DNA from: Streptomyces sp. Edi4
GTDB taxonomy: Bacteria; Actinomycetota; Actinomycetes; Streptomycetales; Streptomycetaceae
Length of the DNA: 64,000 nucleotides
Reading direction: 5' to 3'
NCBI RefSeq assembly: GCF_040253615.1
Contig: NZ_JBEJGY010000004.1
Coordinates: 6,324,001-6,388,000 of the forward strand
Below, in pieces: positions 27,742-36,094 of the stretch. The notes beneath the pieces are model-generated. The model made no database searches. It saw nothing but the letters and a program-made list of their open reading frames with translations, and had not been told where the DNA came from. A program made the position numbers and the translations under genes. Every line of letters starts with the position of its first letter. Positions within the stretch are counted from its first letter, which is position 1.

Positions 27742-30039
27742 ATGGCCGGCGCCGGGGGCGGGGGCGCCCCGCCGCGGATCGCCGTCATCGGGGGCGGACC
27801 GGGCGGTCTGTACGCCGCCGCCCTGCTCAAGCGGCTCGACGCGTCCCGCGAGATCACCCTGTGGGAGCGCAACGCGCCCGACGACACCTTCGGCTTCGGC
27901 GTCGTCCTGTCGGACGAGACCCTGGGCGGTATCGAACACGCCGACCCGGCCGTCCACCGGGCACTGCGCGCCGAGTTCGTCCGGTGGGACGACATCGACA
28001 TCGTGCACCGGGGCAGGAGGCTCACCTCCGGCGGCCACGGCTTCGCGGCCCTCGGGCGGCGCAGGCTCCTGGAGATCCTGCACGAGCGCTGCCGCGGACT
28101 CGGCGTCGACCTGCGCTTTCGCGCCGAGGCGCCGCCGGCTGCGGAACTCGCCGCCACCCACGACCTGGTGATCGCCGCCGACGGGGTGCACAGCCCGACC
28201 CGCGCGGCGCACGCGGACCACTTCGCGCCCCGCGTCACCCGCCACCGCTGCCGCTACATCTGGCTCGCCGCCGACTTCGCCTTCGACGCCTTCCGCTTCG
28301 AGATCGCCGAGACCCCGCACGGCGTGATGCAACTGCACGCCTATCCCTACTCCGCCGCCGCCTCCACGGTCATCGTCGAGATGCGCGAAGAGGTATGGGC
28401 GGCCGCCGGGCTCGACGCCCTCGACGAGAAGGCCTCCGCCGACCTCTGCGCCAAGATCTTCTCCGACGCCCTCGGCGGGCGGCCCCTGCGCGGCAACAAC
28501 TCCTCCTGGACCGCGTTTCGCACCGTGGTCAACGAGCGCTGGGCGTACGGCAACACGGTGCTGCTCGGCGACGCCGCGCACACCGCCCACTTCTCCATCG
28601 GCTCCGGCACCAAGCTCGCCGTCGAGGACGCGCTGGCGCTTGCCGCGTGCGTACAGGAACAGCCCGATCTGCCCGCGGCCCTCGCGGCGTACGAGAGCGA
28701 GCGCCGGCCCGTCGTGGAGTCGACGCAGCGCGCGGCCGCGGCCAGCCTGCGCTGGTTCGAGGACCTGGCCCTCCATGTCGGCCAACCCGCACGGCAGTTC
28801 GCCTTCAACCTCCTCACCCGCAGCCGCCGCGTCACCCACGGCAACCTGCGCCTGCGCGACAGCGGCTTCACCGACGCCGTGGAGCGGGACTTCGGCTGCC
28901 CGCCGGGCACCCCGCCCATGTTCACCCCCTTCCGGCTGCGCGGCCTGGAGCTGAAGAACCGCGTGGTCGTCTCGCCCATGGACATGTACTCGGCCGTGGA
29001 CGGCGTCCCCGGCGACTTCCACCTGGTGCACCTGGGTGCCCGCGCGCTCGGCGGCGCGGGCCTGGTCATGACCGAGATGGTGTGCGTCAGCCCCGAGGGC
29101 CGCATCACCCCCGGCTGCGGCGGCCTCTACACCCCCGAACAGGCCGCGGCCTGGCGACGGATCGTCGACTTCGTCCACGCCCAGGCGCCGGGCATCGCCC
29201 TCGGCGCTCAGCTCGGCCACTCCGGGCGCAAGGGATCGACCAAGCTGATGTGGGACGGCATGGACCAGCCCCTCGACAGCGGCAACTGGCCCCTGGCCGC
29301 CGCCTCGCCCATCCCCTACCGCCCCGGTGTCAACCAGATCCCGCACGCCCTCGACCGCGCCGGACTCACCGCCGTACGCGACCAGTTCACGGCAGCGGCC
29401 CGCCGCGCCGCCGACTGCGGATTCGACCTCCTCGAACTGCACTGCGCCCACGGCTACTTGCTCTCCGGATTCCTCTCCCCTCTTACCAATCAACGCACCG
29501 ACGCCTACGGTGGTTCCCCGGCCGCCCGGCTCCGCTTCCCCCTTGAAGTCTTCGACGCGGTCCGCGCCGTCTGGCCCGCCGAGCGGCCGATGACGGTACG
29601 GATCTCCGCCACCGACTGGGCCGAGGGCGGCACCACCGCCGAGGACGCCGTCGAGATCGCCCGCGCCTTCACCGAGCACGGCGCCGACGCCATCGACGTC
29701 TCCACCGGCCAGGTCGTCCCCGACGAGCGCCCCGAATTCGGCCGCTCCTACCAGACCCCCTACGCCGACCGGATCCGCGCCGAACTCGGCGTCCCCGTCA
29801 TCGCGGTCGGCGCCATCTCCTCCTGGGACGACGTCAACTCCCTGCTCCTGGCGGGCCGGGCCGACCTGTGCGCTCTGGCCCGCCCCCACCTGTACGACCC
29901 CCACTGGACCCTGCACGCCGCCGCCGAACAGTCCTACACGGGCCCCGGCGCGTCCTGGCCGGCTCCCTACCGGGCGGGCAGCCGCACCCCACCGACGGGC
30001 CGCACCGACGCACCCCGCGCCCGCCTCGGACTGAACTGA
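27742..30039 (+). CDS. 2-aminobenzoyl-CoA / salicylyl-CoA monooxygenase-reductase fusion
   Basis: About 765 residues, two enzymes in one chain. The first about 400 are an FAD aromatic hydroxylase: IAVIGGGPGGLYAA at the N-terminus and LLGDAAHTAHFSIGSGTKLA for FAD binding. The rest is an Old Yellow Enzyme-type NADH:flavin oxidoreductase, beginning MFTPFRLRGLELKNRVVVSPM and holding LELHCAHGYLLSGFLSP. This architecture is that of 2-aminobenzoyl-CoA monooxygenase/reductase, and the hydroxylase half resembles salicylyl-CoA 5-hydroxylase. It would oxygenate and dearomatise the CoA thioester. An in-frame ATG at 27724 overlaps the preceding gene; I prefer 27742, which has AGGG nine bases upstream. Confidence 0.88.
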   Translation: MAGAGGGGAPPRIAVIGGGPGGLYAAALLKRLDASREITLWERNAPDDTFGFGVVLSDETLGGIEHADPAVHRALRAEFVRWDDIDIVHRGRRLTSGGHGFAALGRRRLLEILHERCRGLGVDLRFRAEAPPAAELAATHDLVIAADGVHSPTRAAHADHFAPRVTRHRCRYIWLAADFAFDAFRFEIAETPHGVMQLHAYPYSAAASTVIVEMREEVWAAAGLDALDEKASADLCAKIFSDALGGRPLRGNNSSWTAFRTVVNERWAYGNTVLLGDAAHTAHFSIGSGTKLAVEDALALAACVQEQPDLPAALAAYESERRPVVESTQRAAAASLRWFEDLALHVGQPARQFAFNLLTRSRRVTHGNLRLRDSGFTDAVERDFGCPPGTPPMFTPFRLRGLELKNRVVVSPMDMYSAVDGVPGDFHLVHLGARALGGAGLVMTEMVCVSPEGRITPGCGGLYTPEQAAAWRRIVDFVHAQAPGIALGAQLGHSGRKGSTKLMWDGMDQPLDSGNWPLAAASPIPYRPGVNQIPHALDRAGLTAVRDQFTAAARRAADCGFDLLELHCAHGYLLSGFLSPLTNQRTDAYGGSPAARLRFPLEVFDAVRAVWPAERPMTVRISATDWAEGGTTAEDAVEIARAFTEHGADAIDVSTGQVVPDERPEFGRSYQTPYADRIRAELGVPVIAVGAISSWDDVNSLLLAGRADLCALARPHLYDPHWTLHAAAEQSYTGPGASWPAPYRAGSRTPPTGRTDAPRARLGLN

Positions 30040-30070
30040 CTCCCATGCGTCTGTGACATCGTCGGTGATC

Positions 30071-30910
30071 ATGACGAACAGCGACTTCCTGGCAGTGGCG
30101 CCGCAGTACACCACGACACGCGAACTTCTCGCGGCCTCGGCGCGGCGGCGGGGCATGGAGGTGGAGGTGCTGGCGGCGGGCGACGGCGCGAGCCTTCTGC
30201 GCGGCAGGCGGGGCGGCCACTACTACGGCGGGCCCGCCTACGCCGCGGGCACCGCCGACGACCTCGGCGTGGCGCTCCTGGAGCCGACGGACGACTGGCT
30301 CACCGCCCTGCCCCGCGACTTCACCCGGCGGCGCGTCACCACGACCACCCTCGAACAGGCGCGCGGCCTGACCGGGCCGGCGTTCGTCAAACCGCCCAGC
30401 GACAAGAGCTTCCCGGCCGCCGTCTACGCCGACGGCGGGCGGCTCCCGAGCACCCCCGACTTCCCCGACCTGCCGCCGGATCTGCCGGTCCAGGTCAGTG
30501 ACGTGGTGACCTGGGCGATGGAGTTCCGCCTCTTCGTGCTGGACGGCGCGGTCCACACGGGTGCGCAGTACGCCACCTTCGGCCGGCTCGACGCCGCTCC
30601 CCTGGAAGGACACCGGCGCCGGGGCGCCGTGCTGGAATTCGCCGGCGCCCTCCTGGCCGCCCGCGGGCACACGCTGCCCAGCGCGGTGGTGGTGGACATC
30701 GGACTCCTGGCCGCGCCCGGGCACGACGCCGATCCCTGCTGGGCGGTGGTCGAGGCGAACATGGCCTGGTTCAGCAACTGTTACGCCGCCGATCCCGACC
30801 GCGCCCTGGACGTCGTCCTGCGGGCGGCCGGCCCCCGGGACCGGGTGGCCGGGCGGGACCTCCCGTTCTGCCGGGACCGGGGTCGGGGCCTGGGCCCGGG
30901 CCGTGTCTGA
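30071..30910 (+). CDS. ATP-grasp domain protein (DUF4343-like)
   Basis: About 279 residues. It has an ATP-grasp-like fold: FVKPPSDKSFPA as the ATP-binding lysine region, VVTWAMEFRLFV in the middle and CWAVVEANMAWFSNCYA near the end, where the metal-binding Glu and Asn usually sit. It resembles uncharacterised actinobacterial DUF4343 ATP-grasp proteins; the joined substrates are unknown. It follows the fusion enzyme on the same strand but has no obvious role in that pathway. GTG 30053 is an alternative start. Confidence 0.7.
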   Translation: MTNSDFLAVAPQYTTTRELLAASARRRGMEVEVLAAGDGASLLRGRRGGHYYGGPAYAAGTADDLGVALLEPTDDWLTALPRDFTRRRVTTTTLEQARGLTGPAFVKPPSDKSFPAAVYADGGRLPSTPDFPDLPPDLPVQVSDVVTWAMEFRLFVLDGAVHTGAQYATFGRLDAAPLEGHRRRGAVLEFAGALLAARGHTLPSAVVVDIGLLAAPGHDADPCWAVVEANMAWFSNCYAADPDRALDVVLRAAGPRDRVAGRDLPFCRDRGRGLGPGRV

Positions 30911-30919
30911 GGGCCCGCC

Positions 30920-31762
30920 TCAGCCGCGCGGACTCGGCAGCGCCCCGCGCACGAAAGCGGCCCCGGCATCCCGCAGCAGCGCGTGCAGGCCGGTGAAGAC
31001 GTCGGCGGAGCGGGCGCCGGGCCAGGCCGGGGGCAGCAGGCCGGCGGGCAGGCCCGGGTCGGCGTAGGGCAGGCGGCGCCAGGAGTCCAGGGCGAGCAGG
31101 TAGTCGCGGTAGGCGGCTTCCGGCTCGGGGCCCGGGGGACCGGCGGGGGACCGGGCCTGCCAGGCGCGCAGCACCGGCTCGTGCCGGTCAAGGAACTCCT
31201 CGTGCTGCCGGGCGATGGCGGGCAGGTCCCACCAGCGGGCGACGGCCTCGGCGGTGGGGGCGAAGCCCAGGTGGTCGCCCTTGAAGAGGTCCACGTACGG
31301 AGTGAGGCCGAGGCGTTCCAAAGTGTGCCGCGCCTCGTCGTACAGGCGGCCCGGGGCCAGCCACACGCCGGGCGCGGCCGTGCCGAAGCCGAGCGCGGCC
31401 AGACGGGAGCGCAGGAGGTGGCGCCTGCTGCGCTCCGCCTCGGGCACGGAGAACACCGCCAGGACCCAGCCCTCGTCCTCGCGGGGCGCGGGGTGGGCGT
31501 AGATGCGCCGGTCGCCGTCGTCCAGGAGCTGGCGCGCGTCCTCGGACAGGGCGTAGCCGGCCGCGCCGAGGGGGGTGGGCCGCGCCATCAGCAGTCCGCG
31601 CCTCTTCAGCCGGGACACCGAGGAGCGCACGGACGGCGCGTCGACGCCGACCGCCGCGAGCAGCCGGATGAGTTCGGCGACCGCGAGGGAGCCGGAGATC
31701 TCGCGCCCGTAGGCGCCGTACAGGGTCACGATCAGGGATCGGGGGGTGTGCTGCTCGGCCAC
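30920..31762 (-). CDS. PaaX-family transcriptional repressor
   Basis: 280 residues, the usual PaaX length. An N-terminal winged helix (AAVGVDAPSVRSSVSRLKRRGLL) is followed by the central ferredoxin-like PaaX domain and a C-terminal helical domain. PaaX proteins repress aromatic-acid catabolic genes and are released by an aryl-CoA thioester. It lies four bases behind the CoA-ligase gene, whose product would make such a thioester, so feedback induction is likely. Candidate binding motifs are at 26815-26827 and 33425-33437. Confidence 0.9.
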   Translation of the reverse strand: MAEQHTPRSLIVTLYGAYGREISGSLAVAELIRLLAAVGVDAPSVRSSVSRLKRRGLLMARPTPLGAAGYALSEDARQLLDDGDRRIYAHPAPREDEGWVLAVFSVPEAERSRRHLLRSRLAALGFGTAAPGVWLAPGRLYDEARHTLERLGLTPYVDLFKGDHLGFAPTAEAVARWWDLPAIARQHEEFLDRHEPVLRAWQARSPAGPPGPEPEAAYRDYLLALDSWRRLPYADPGLPAGLLPPAWPGARSADVFTGLHALLRDAGAAFVRGALPSPRG

Positions 31763-31766
31763 GTGA

Positions 31767-33383
31767 TCACTCTAGTTCCCGCAGCCGGAAGCGCTGGAGC
31801 TTGCCCGTGGGGGTGCGCGGCAGGGCGTCCAGGAAGACGATCTCGCGCGGGCACTTGTAGGGGAACAGTTCGCTCTTCACGTGCTCGCGCAGGCGGGCGG
31901 CCGTCTCCTCGCCGCGCGCGACACCGGGCCTGAGCACGCAGTAGGCGACGACGACGTGACCGCGGCGCTCGTCGGGCCGTCCCACCACCGCGGCCTCGGT
32001 GACATCGTGGTGGCGCAGCAGCGCGTCCTCGACCTCGGGGCCCGCGATGTTGAACCCGGCGGAGATGATCATGTCGTCGGCGCGGGCCACGTACCGGAAG
32101 TAGCCGTCGCTGTCGCGTACGCAGGTGTCGCCCGTGATGTTCCAGCCGTGCCGCACATAGACGCGCTGGCGTTCATCGGCGAGGTAGCGGCAGCCGATGG
32201 GGCCGCGCACCGCGAGGAGGCCGGGTTCGCCGTCGGGGACCGGGTTCCCCTCCGCGTCGATGACGCACGCCTGCCAGCCCGGCACGGGTCTGCCGATGGT
32301 TCCGGGTCTGATGTCGTCGTCGGCCGCCGAGAGGAAGATGTGCAGCAGTTCCGTCGCGCCGATCCCGTTGATGACGCGTAGACCGGTGCGCTCGTGCCAG
32401 GCCCGCCAGGTCGCCGCCGGCAGGTTCTCACCCGCCGATACGCAGCGGCGCAGGGCGCTGATGTCGTACCCGTCCAGTTCGTCGAGCATCACGCGGTAGG
32501 CGGTCGGCGCGGTGAACAGGACGGAGACGCGGTGTTCGGCGAGCGCGGGCAACAGCTGCTTGGGGCCCGCCTGTTCGAGCAGCAGCGCCGATGCGCCGGC
32601 CCGCAGCGGGAAGACGAGGAGACCGCCGAGACCGAAGGTGAAGCCGAGCGGTGGGCTGCCGGCGAAGACGTCGTCGGGCCTCGGCTTGAGGATGTGCCGC
32701 GCGAAGGTGTCGGCGATGGCGAGCACATCGCGGTGCAGGTGCATACAGCCCTTGGGGCGCCCGGTCGTGCCGGAGGTGAAGGCGATCAGGGCCACGTCGT
32801 CCGCCGAGGTGTCCACGGCGGTGAACCGTCCGGTGGGCGCGTGCTTGACCAGGTTCAGCAGGTCGTGCGGCTCATCGCCGCCGTACGCCGTGATGCGCAG
32901 GCCCGGCGCGTCGGCCCGCTCCAGGTCGGCAAGACAGCGGGCGTCGCACAGCGCGTGGCTGATCCGCGCGATGGAGCACATGACACCCAGCTCGTGGGCG
33001 CGCTGCTGGGCCAGGACCGTGACGGCGACCGCGCCCGCCTTCATCACCGCGAGCCAGCAGGCGGCGAGCCACGGTGTGGTCGGCCCGCGCAGCAGCACCC
33101 GGTTGCCCGGCACCACGCCGAGCTCGGCGGCCAGGACGTGGGCGATCCCGTCGACCCGGTCGCGCAGCTCACCGTAGGTCCAGACGTCGCCCGCGCCGGT
33201 GCGAAAGACGGGCCGGCCGGGACCGAAGCGCGCGATCGTCGCGTCCAGGAGCTCCGCGCCGCAGTTGACCCGCTCGGGGCGGCCGGGGCCCGGCGGTCCG
33301 AGCAGCAGACGGGGCCACTGATCGGCGGGCGGCAGGTGGTCGCGGGGAAAGGTGTCGGCGTGCGCTGAGGTCTTCGGCTCCAT
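31767..33383 (-). CDS. Aryl-CoA ligase, probably 2-aminobenzoate-CoA ligase
   Basis: 538-residue acyl-adenylate-forming enzyme. It has the P-loop-like LIAFTSGTTGRPKGC, the core motif GWNITGDTC and the hinge region YVARADDMI, and ends with the catalytic lysine in PRTPTGKLQRF. It resembles benzoate/2-aminobenzoate-CoA ligases. The neighbouring monooxygenase/reductase fusion favours anthranilate as substrate; benzoate or salicylate remain possible. ATG 33383 is preceded by a GGGGG ribosome binding site and a promoter at 33411-33438. Confidence 0.87.
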   Translation of the reverse strand: MEPKTSAHADTFPRDHLPPADQWPRLLLGPPGPGRPERVNCGAELLDATIARFGPGRPVFRTGAGDVWTYGELRDRVDGIAHVLAAELGVVPGNRVLLRGPTTPWLAACWLAVMKAGAVAVTVLAQQRAHELGVMCSIARISHALCDARCLADLERADAPGLRITAYGGDEPHDLLNLVKHAPTGRFTAVDTSADDVALIAFTSGTTGRPKGCMHLHRDVLAIADTFARHILKPRPDDVFAGSPPLGFTFGLGGLLVFPLRAGASALLLEQAGPKQLLPALAEHRVSVLFTAPTAYRVMLDELDGYDISALRRCVSAGENLPAATWRAWHERTGLRVINGIGATELLHIFLSAADDDIRPGTIGRPVPGWQACVIDAEGNPVPDGEPGLLAVRGPIGCRYLADERQRVYVRHGWNITGDTCVRDSDGYFRYVARADDMIISAGFNIAGPEVEDALLRHHDVTEAAVVGRPDERRGHVVVAYCVLRPGVARGEETAARLREHVKSELFPYKCPREIVFLDALPRTPTGKLQRFRLRELE

Positions 33384-33410
33384 ACGGGATCGCCCCCTTG
33401 TCGCCTCTGG

Positions 33411-33438
33411 AGCGTATCGTTTGGGTGACGGCAGTCAA
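33411..33438 (-). promoter_or_regulatory. Promoter and candidate PaaX-type operator of the ligase-paaX operon
   Basis: On the minus strand TTGACT (33433-33438) and TACGCT (33411-33416) are 16 bases apart, about 20 bases before the ligase start. The sequence GTGACGGCAGTCA (33425-33437, plus strand) covers the -35 and matches the motif at 26815-26827. The site lies between divergent operons and could also control the acyl-CoA dehydrogenase gene. Confidence 0.6.
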
Positions 33439-33549
33439 CAGTTCGCGATAGAGCGGCCGCCGGGCGGGGGTGCGGCGCGACCGGTGTTCGTCGGCGCCGT
33501 TGTCCGCACCGCGTGGGACAGTCGGAGTCCGAGTAGGAGAGGGGTGGTC

Positions 33550-34659
33550 ATGCCCGCCTTCGCGCTGGAGCCGGACCAGGTGGAATGGTGCGGGGAACTG
33601 CGGGAGCTCGCCGGGGCGCGGCTGCGCCCCCTTGCCGACAAGGGTGAGCCCGGCCGGGTCAACCGGCCACTCGTCGAAGCGCTCGGGGAGCTCGGCCTGC
33701 TGGCCCGTCTCTTCGATTCCGGCGCCCTGGACCTGTGCCTGATGCGTGAGTCGCTGGCGTACGCGTGCACCGAGGCGGAGACCGCGCTCGCCCTCCAGGG
33801 CCTCGGCGCGCACCCGGTCGCCGCCCACGGGACGCCGGCCCAGCGCGAGCGCTGGCTGCCCCAGGTGAGCGCGGGCCGCACCGTGGCCGCCTTCGCGCTC
33901 AGCGAGCCGGACGCGGGCTCGGACGCCGCCGCGCTCAGCCTCAAAGCCGAGCCCCAGCAAGGGGGTTGGCGCCTGACGGGGGAGAAGTGCTGGATCTCCA
34001 ACGCCCCCGAAGCCGACTTCTACACCGTCTTCGCCCGTACGACGCCGGGCGCGGGAGCCCGGGGTGTGACCGCGTTCCTGGTCCCGGCCGACCGGCCAGG
34101 ACTGAGCGGCGCACCGCTGGACCTGCTCTCTCCGCACGCCATCGGCACCCTCACCTTCGACGGCGTGCCCGTGGACACGGGCGACATCCTGGGCGAGCGG
34201 GACGGCGGCTTCCGCGTCGCGATGAACACGCTCAATCTGTTCCGGCCGAGCGTCGGCGCGTTCGCCGTCGGCATGGCGCAGGCGGCGCTGGACGCCACGC
34301 TCGCGCACACCGCCGCCCGCACCGCGTTCGGCGGTCCGCTGAAAGACCTCCAGGCCGTCGCCCACCAGGTCGCCGAGATGGCCACCCGCACCGAGGCCGC
34401 GCGGCTGTTGGTGTACGCGGCGGCCGCCGCCCACGACCGGGGCGAGCAGGGCATCGCGCGCGGCTCGGCCATGGCGAAGCTGTTCGCCACCGAGACCGCG
34501 CAGTACGTCGTGGACGCGGCGGTGCAGTTGCACGGCGCCCGCGCGCTGCGACGCGGGCATCTGCTCGAACACCTCTACCGTGACGTGCGCGCGCCCCGCA
34601 TCTACGAAGGAGCCAGTGAAGTGCAGCGCACGATCATCGCGAAGGAGCTGTACCGGTGA
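33550..34659 (+). CDS. Acyl-CoA dehydrogenase
   Basis: 369-residue flavin acyl-CoA dehydrogenase. It has AFALSEPDAGSDA in the FAD/substrate region, WISNAPEADFYTVF in the middle domain, and a C-terminal helical domain ending EGASEVQRTIIAKELYR, where GASEVQR contacts FAD. In this cluster it would oxidise a ring-opened or reduced CoA intermediate. ATG 33550 has AGGAGAGG upstream. The frame is open back to 33352, but that part overlaps the divergent promoter. Confidence 0.9.
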   Translation: MPAFALEPDQVEWCGELRELAGARLRPLADKGEPGRVNRPLVEALGELGLLARLFDSGALDLCLMRESLAYACTEAETALALQGLGAHPVAAHGTPAQRERWLPQVSAGRTVAAFALSEPDAGSDAAALSLKAEPQQGGWRLTGEKCWISNAPEADFYTVFARTTPGAGARGVTAFLVPADRPGLSGAPLDLLSPHAIGTLTFDGVPVDTGDILGERDGGFRVAMNTLNLFRPSVGAFAVGMAQAALDATLAHTAARTAFGGPLKDLQAVAHQVAEMATRTEAARLLVYAAAAAHDRGEQGIARGSAMAKLFATETAQYVVDAAVQLHGARALRRGHLLEHLYRDVRAPRIYEGASEVQRTIIAKELYR

Positions 34660-35054
34660 GCCTGGAGCGGGTCAATCCCGCCGCTCTGTCCCCGGCGACC
34701 GGTTTCAGCCACGCCGTCGTCGCCACCGGGTCGCGCCTGGTCTTCCTCGCCGGGCAGACCGCGCTCGCCGCGGACGGCACGGTGATGGGCGCCACCCTGC
34801 CCGAGCAGTTCCGCACCGCGCTGACCAACCTGCTCGCGGCGCTGGCGGCGGCGGGAGGCACCCCGGGCGACCTCGCGCGGGTCACCGTGTACGCGACGGA
34901 CGTCGCCGACTACCGCTCCCGCGCGCGCGAACTGGGCGCGATCTGGCGGGAGTTGGCGGGCCGCGACTATCCGGCGATGGCCGTGATCGGCGCGGTCCGG
35001 CTCTGGGACAGCGAGGCCCTGGTCGAACTGGACGGATTCGCCGTCCTCGGCTGA
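34656..35054 (+). CDS. RidA-family enamine/imine deaminase
   Basis: 132 residues of the YjgF/YER057c/UK114 family, which hydrolyses reactive enamines and imines to ketones and ammonia. The N-terminal FSHAVVATGSRLVFLAGQTA and middle QFRTALTNLLAALAAAGG are characteristic. It overlaps the acyl-CoA dehydrogenase stop by four bases (GTGA). In an anthranilate pathway the nitrogen must be released from an amino-cyclohexene-type intermediate, and a RidA protein fits that step; this is inference. Confidence 0.87.
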   Translation: MSLERVNPAALSPATGFSHAVVATGSRLVFLAGQTALAADGTVMGATLPEQFRTALTNLLAALAAAGGTPGDLARVTVYATDVADYRSRARELGAIWRELAGRDYPAMAVIGAVRLWDSEALVELDGFAVLG

Positions 35055-35108
35055 GCGGGACCGGATGGCCGGTGCGGGGCGGCGCACCAGGCTCGCGCGG
35101 CGGACCTC

Positions 35109-35138
35109 TTGTGGCTCCCCTGTGCGGGCCAGTAAAAT
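35109..35138 (+). promoter_or_regulatory. Promoter of the lyase-racemase operon
   Basis: TTGTGG (35109-35114) and TAAAAT (35133-35138) are 18 bases apart, about 28 bases before ATG 35167. TGTCACACACCACAC directly after the -10 could be an operator half-site; no regulator gene is adjacent. Confidence 0.5.
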
Positions 35139-35166
35139 GTCACACACCACACTAGGGAGTCCGTTC

Positions 35167-36075
35167 ATGACAGCTTCAGCACCCCCGCGCCCGCGTCCCT
35201 GGCACGGCATCCTCGTCGCCACCGCGCTGCCCCTGCGCCCCGACCTCTCCATCGACTACACCGCCTATGCCGAGCACGTCCGCTGGCTGATCGCCAACGG
35301 CAGCGACGGCGTCGTGCCGAACGGGTCGCTCGGCGAGTACCAGACCCTCACCGACGAGGAGCGCGAACGCGTCGTGCGCACGGCCATCGAGGCGGCCGGT
35401 GACGGCGACCGCGTCATGGTGGGCGTCGCCGCCTACGGCAGCGCCGCATCGCGCCGCTGGGCCGAGCACGCGGCCGCCGAGGGCGCGGGCTCCGTCCTGC
35501 TGCTGCCGCCCAACGCCTACCGCGCCGACGAGCGTTCGGTGCGGGCCCACTACGCCGAGGTCGCCAAGGCGGGCCTGCCCGTGGTCGCCTACAACAACCC
35601 CTTCGACACCAAGGTCGACCTGACGCCCGCCCTGCTGGCCCAACTGCACGCCGACGGCAGCATCGTCGCCGTCAAGGAGTTCAGCGGCGATGTGCGCAGG
35701 GCCTACGAGATCGCAGAACTCGCCCCGGGGCTCGACCTGTTGGCGGGCGCCGACGACGTCCTGCTGGAACTGGCCACGGCCGGGGCCGTGGGCTGGATCG
35801 CCGGCTACCCCAACGCGCTGCCCGCTTCCTGCGCCGAGCTCTACCACGCGGCGGTCAAGGGCGACCTGGGCAGCGCGCTGCCCCTCTACCGCGCGCTGCA
35901 CCCGCTGCTGCGCTGGGACTCCAAGACCGAGTTCGTCCAGGCCATCAAGGTGTCCATGGACCTGGCGGGCCGCCCCGGCGGGCCCACCAGGCCGCCGAGG
36001 CAGCCGCTGACGGCGGAGCAGGACGCGCTGGTGCGCGCCGCCACCGAGAAGGCCCTCGCCGAGGGCCACCACTAG
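35167..36075 (+). CDS. DHDPS/NanA-family lyase, possible pyrroline-4-hydroxy-2-carboxylate deaminase
   Basis: 302-residue class I aldolase-fold enzyme. GSLGEYQTLTDEER corresponds to the pyruvate-binding GTTGE region, PVVAYNNPF holds the catalytic Tyr, and IVAVKEFSGD holds the Schiff-base Lys. Its partner 19 bases downstream is a proline-racemase-family epimerase. Together they match two steps of bacterial hydroxyproline catabolism: epimerisation, then, after an oxidase not seen here, deamination. Other keto-acid lyase activities remain possible. The start is ATG 35167 with AGGGAG upstream. Confidence 0.83.
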   Translation: MTASAPPRPRPWHGILVATALPLRPDLSIDYTAYAEHVRWLIANGSDGVVPNGSLGEYQTLTDEERERVVRTAIEAAGDGDRVMVGVAAYGSAASRRWAEHAAAEGAGSVLLLPPNAYRADERSVRAHYAEVAKAGLPVVAYNNPFDTKVDLTPALLAQLHADGSIVAVKEFSGDVRRAYEIAELAPGLDLLAGADDVLLELATAGAVGWIAGYPNALPASCAELYHAAVKGDLGSALPLYRALHPLLRWDSKTEFVQAIKVSMDLAGRPGGPTRPPRQPLTAEQDALVRAATEKALAEGHH

Positions 36076-36094
36076 AGCCAAAGGGAGGCCAACC

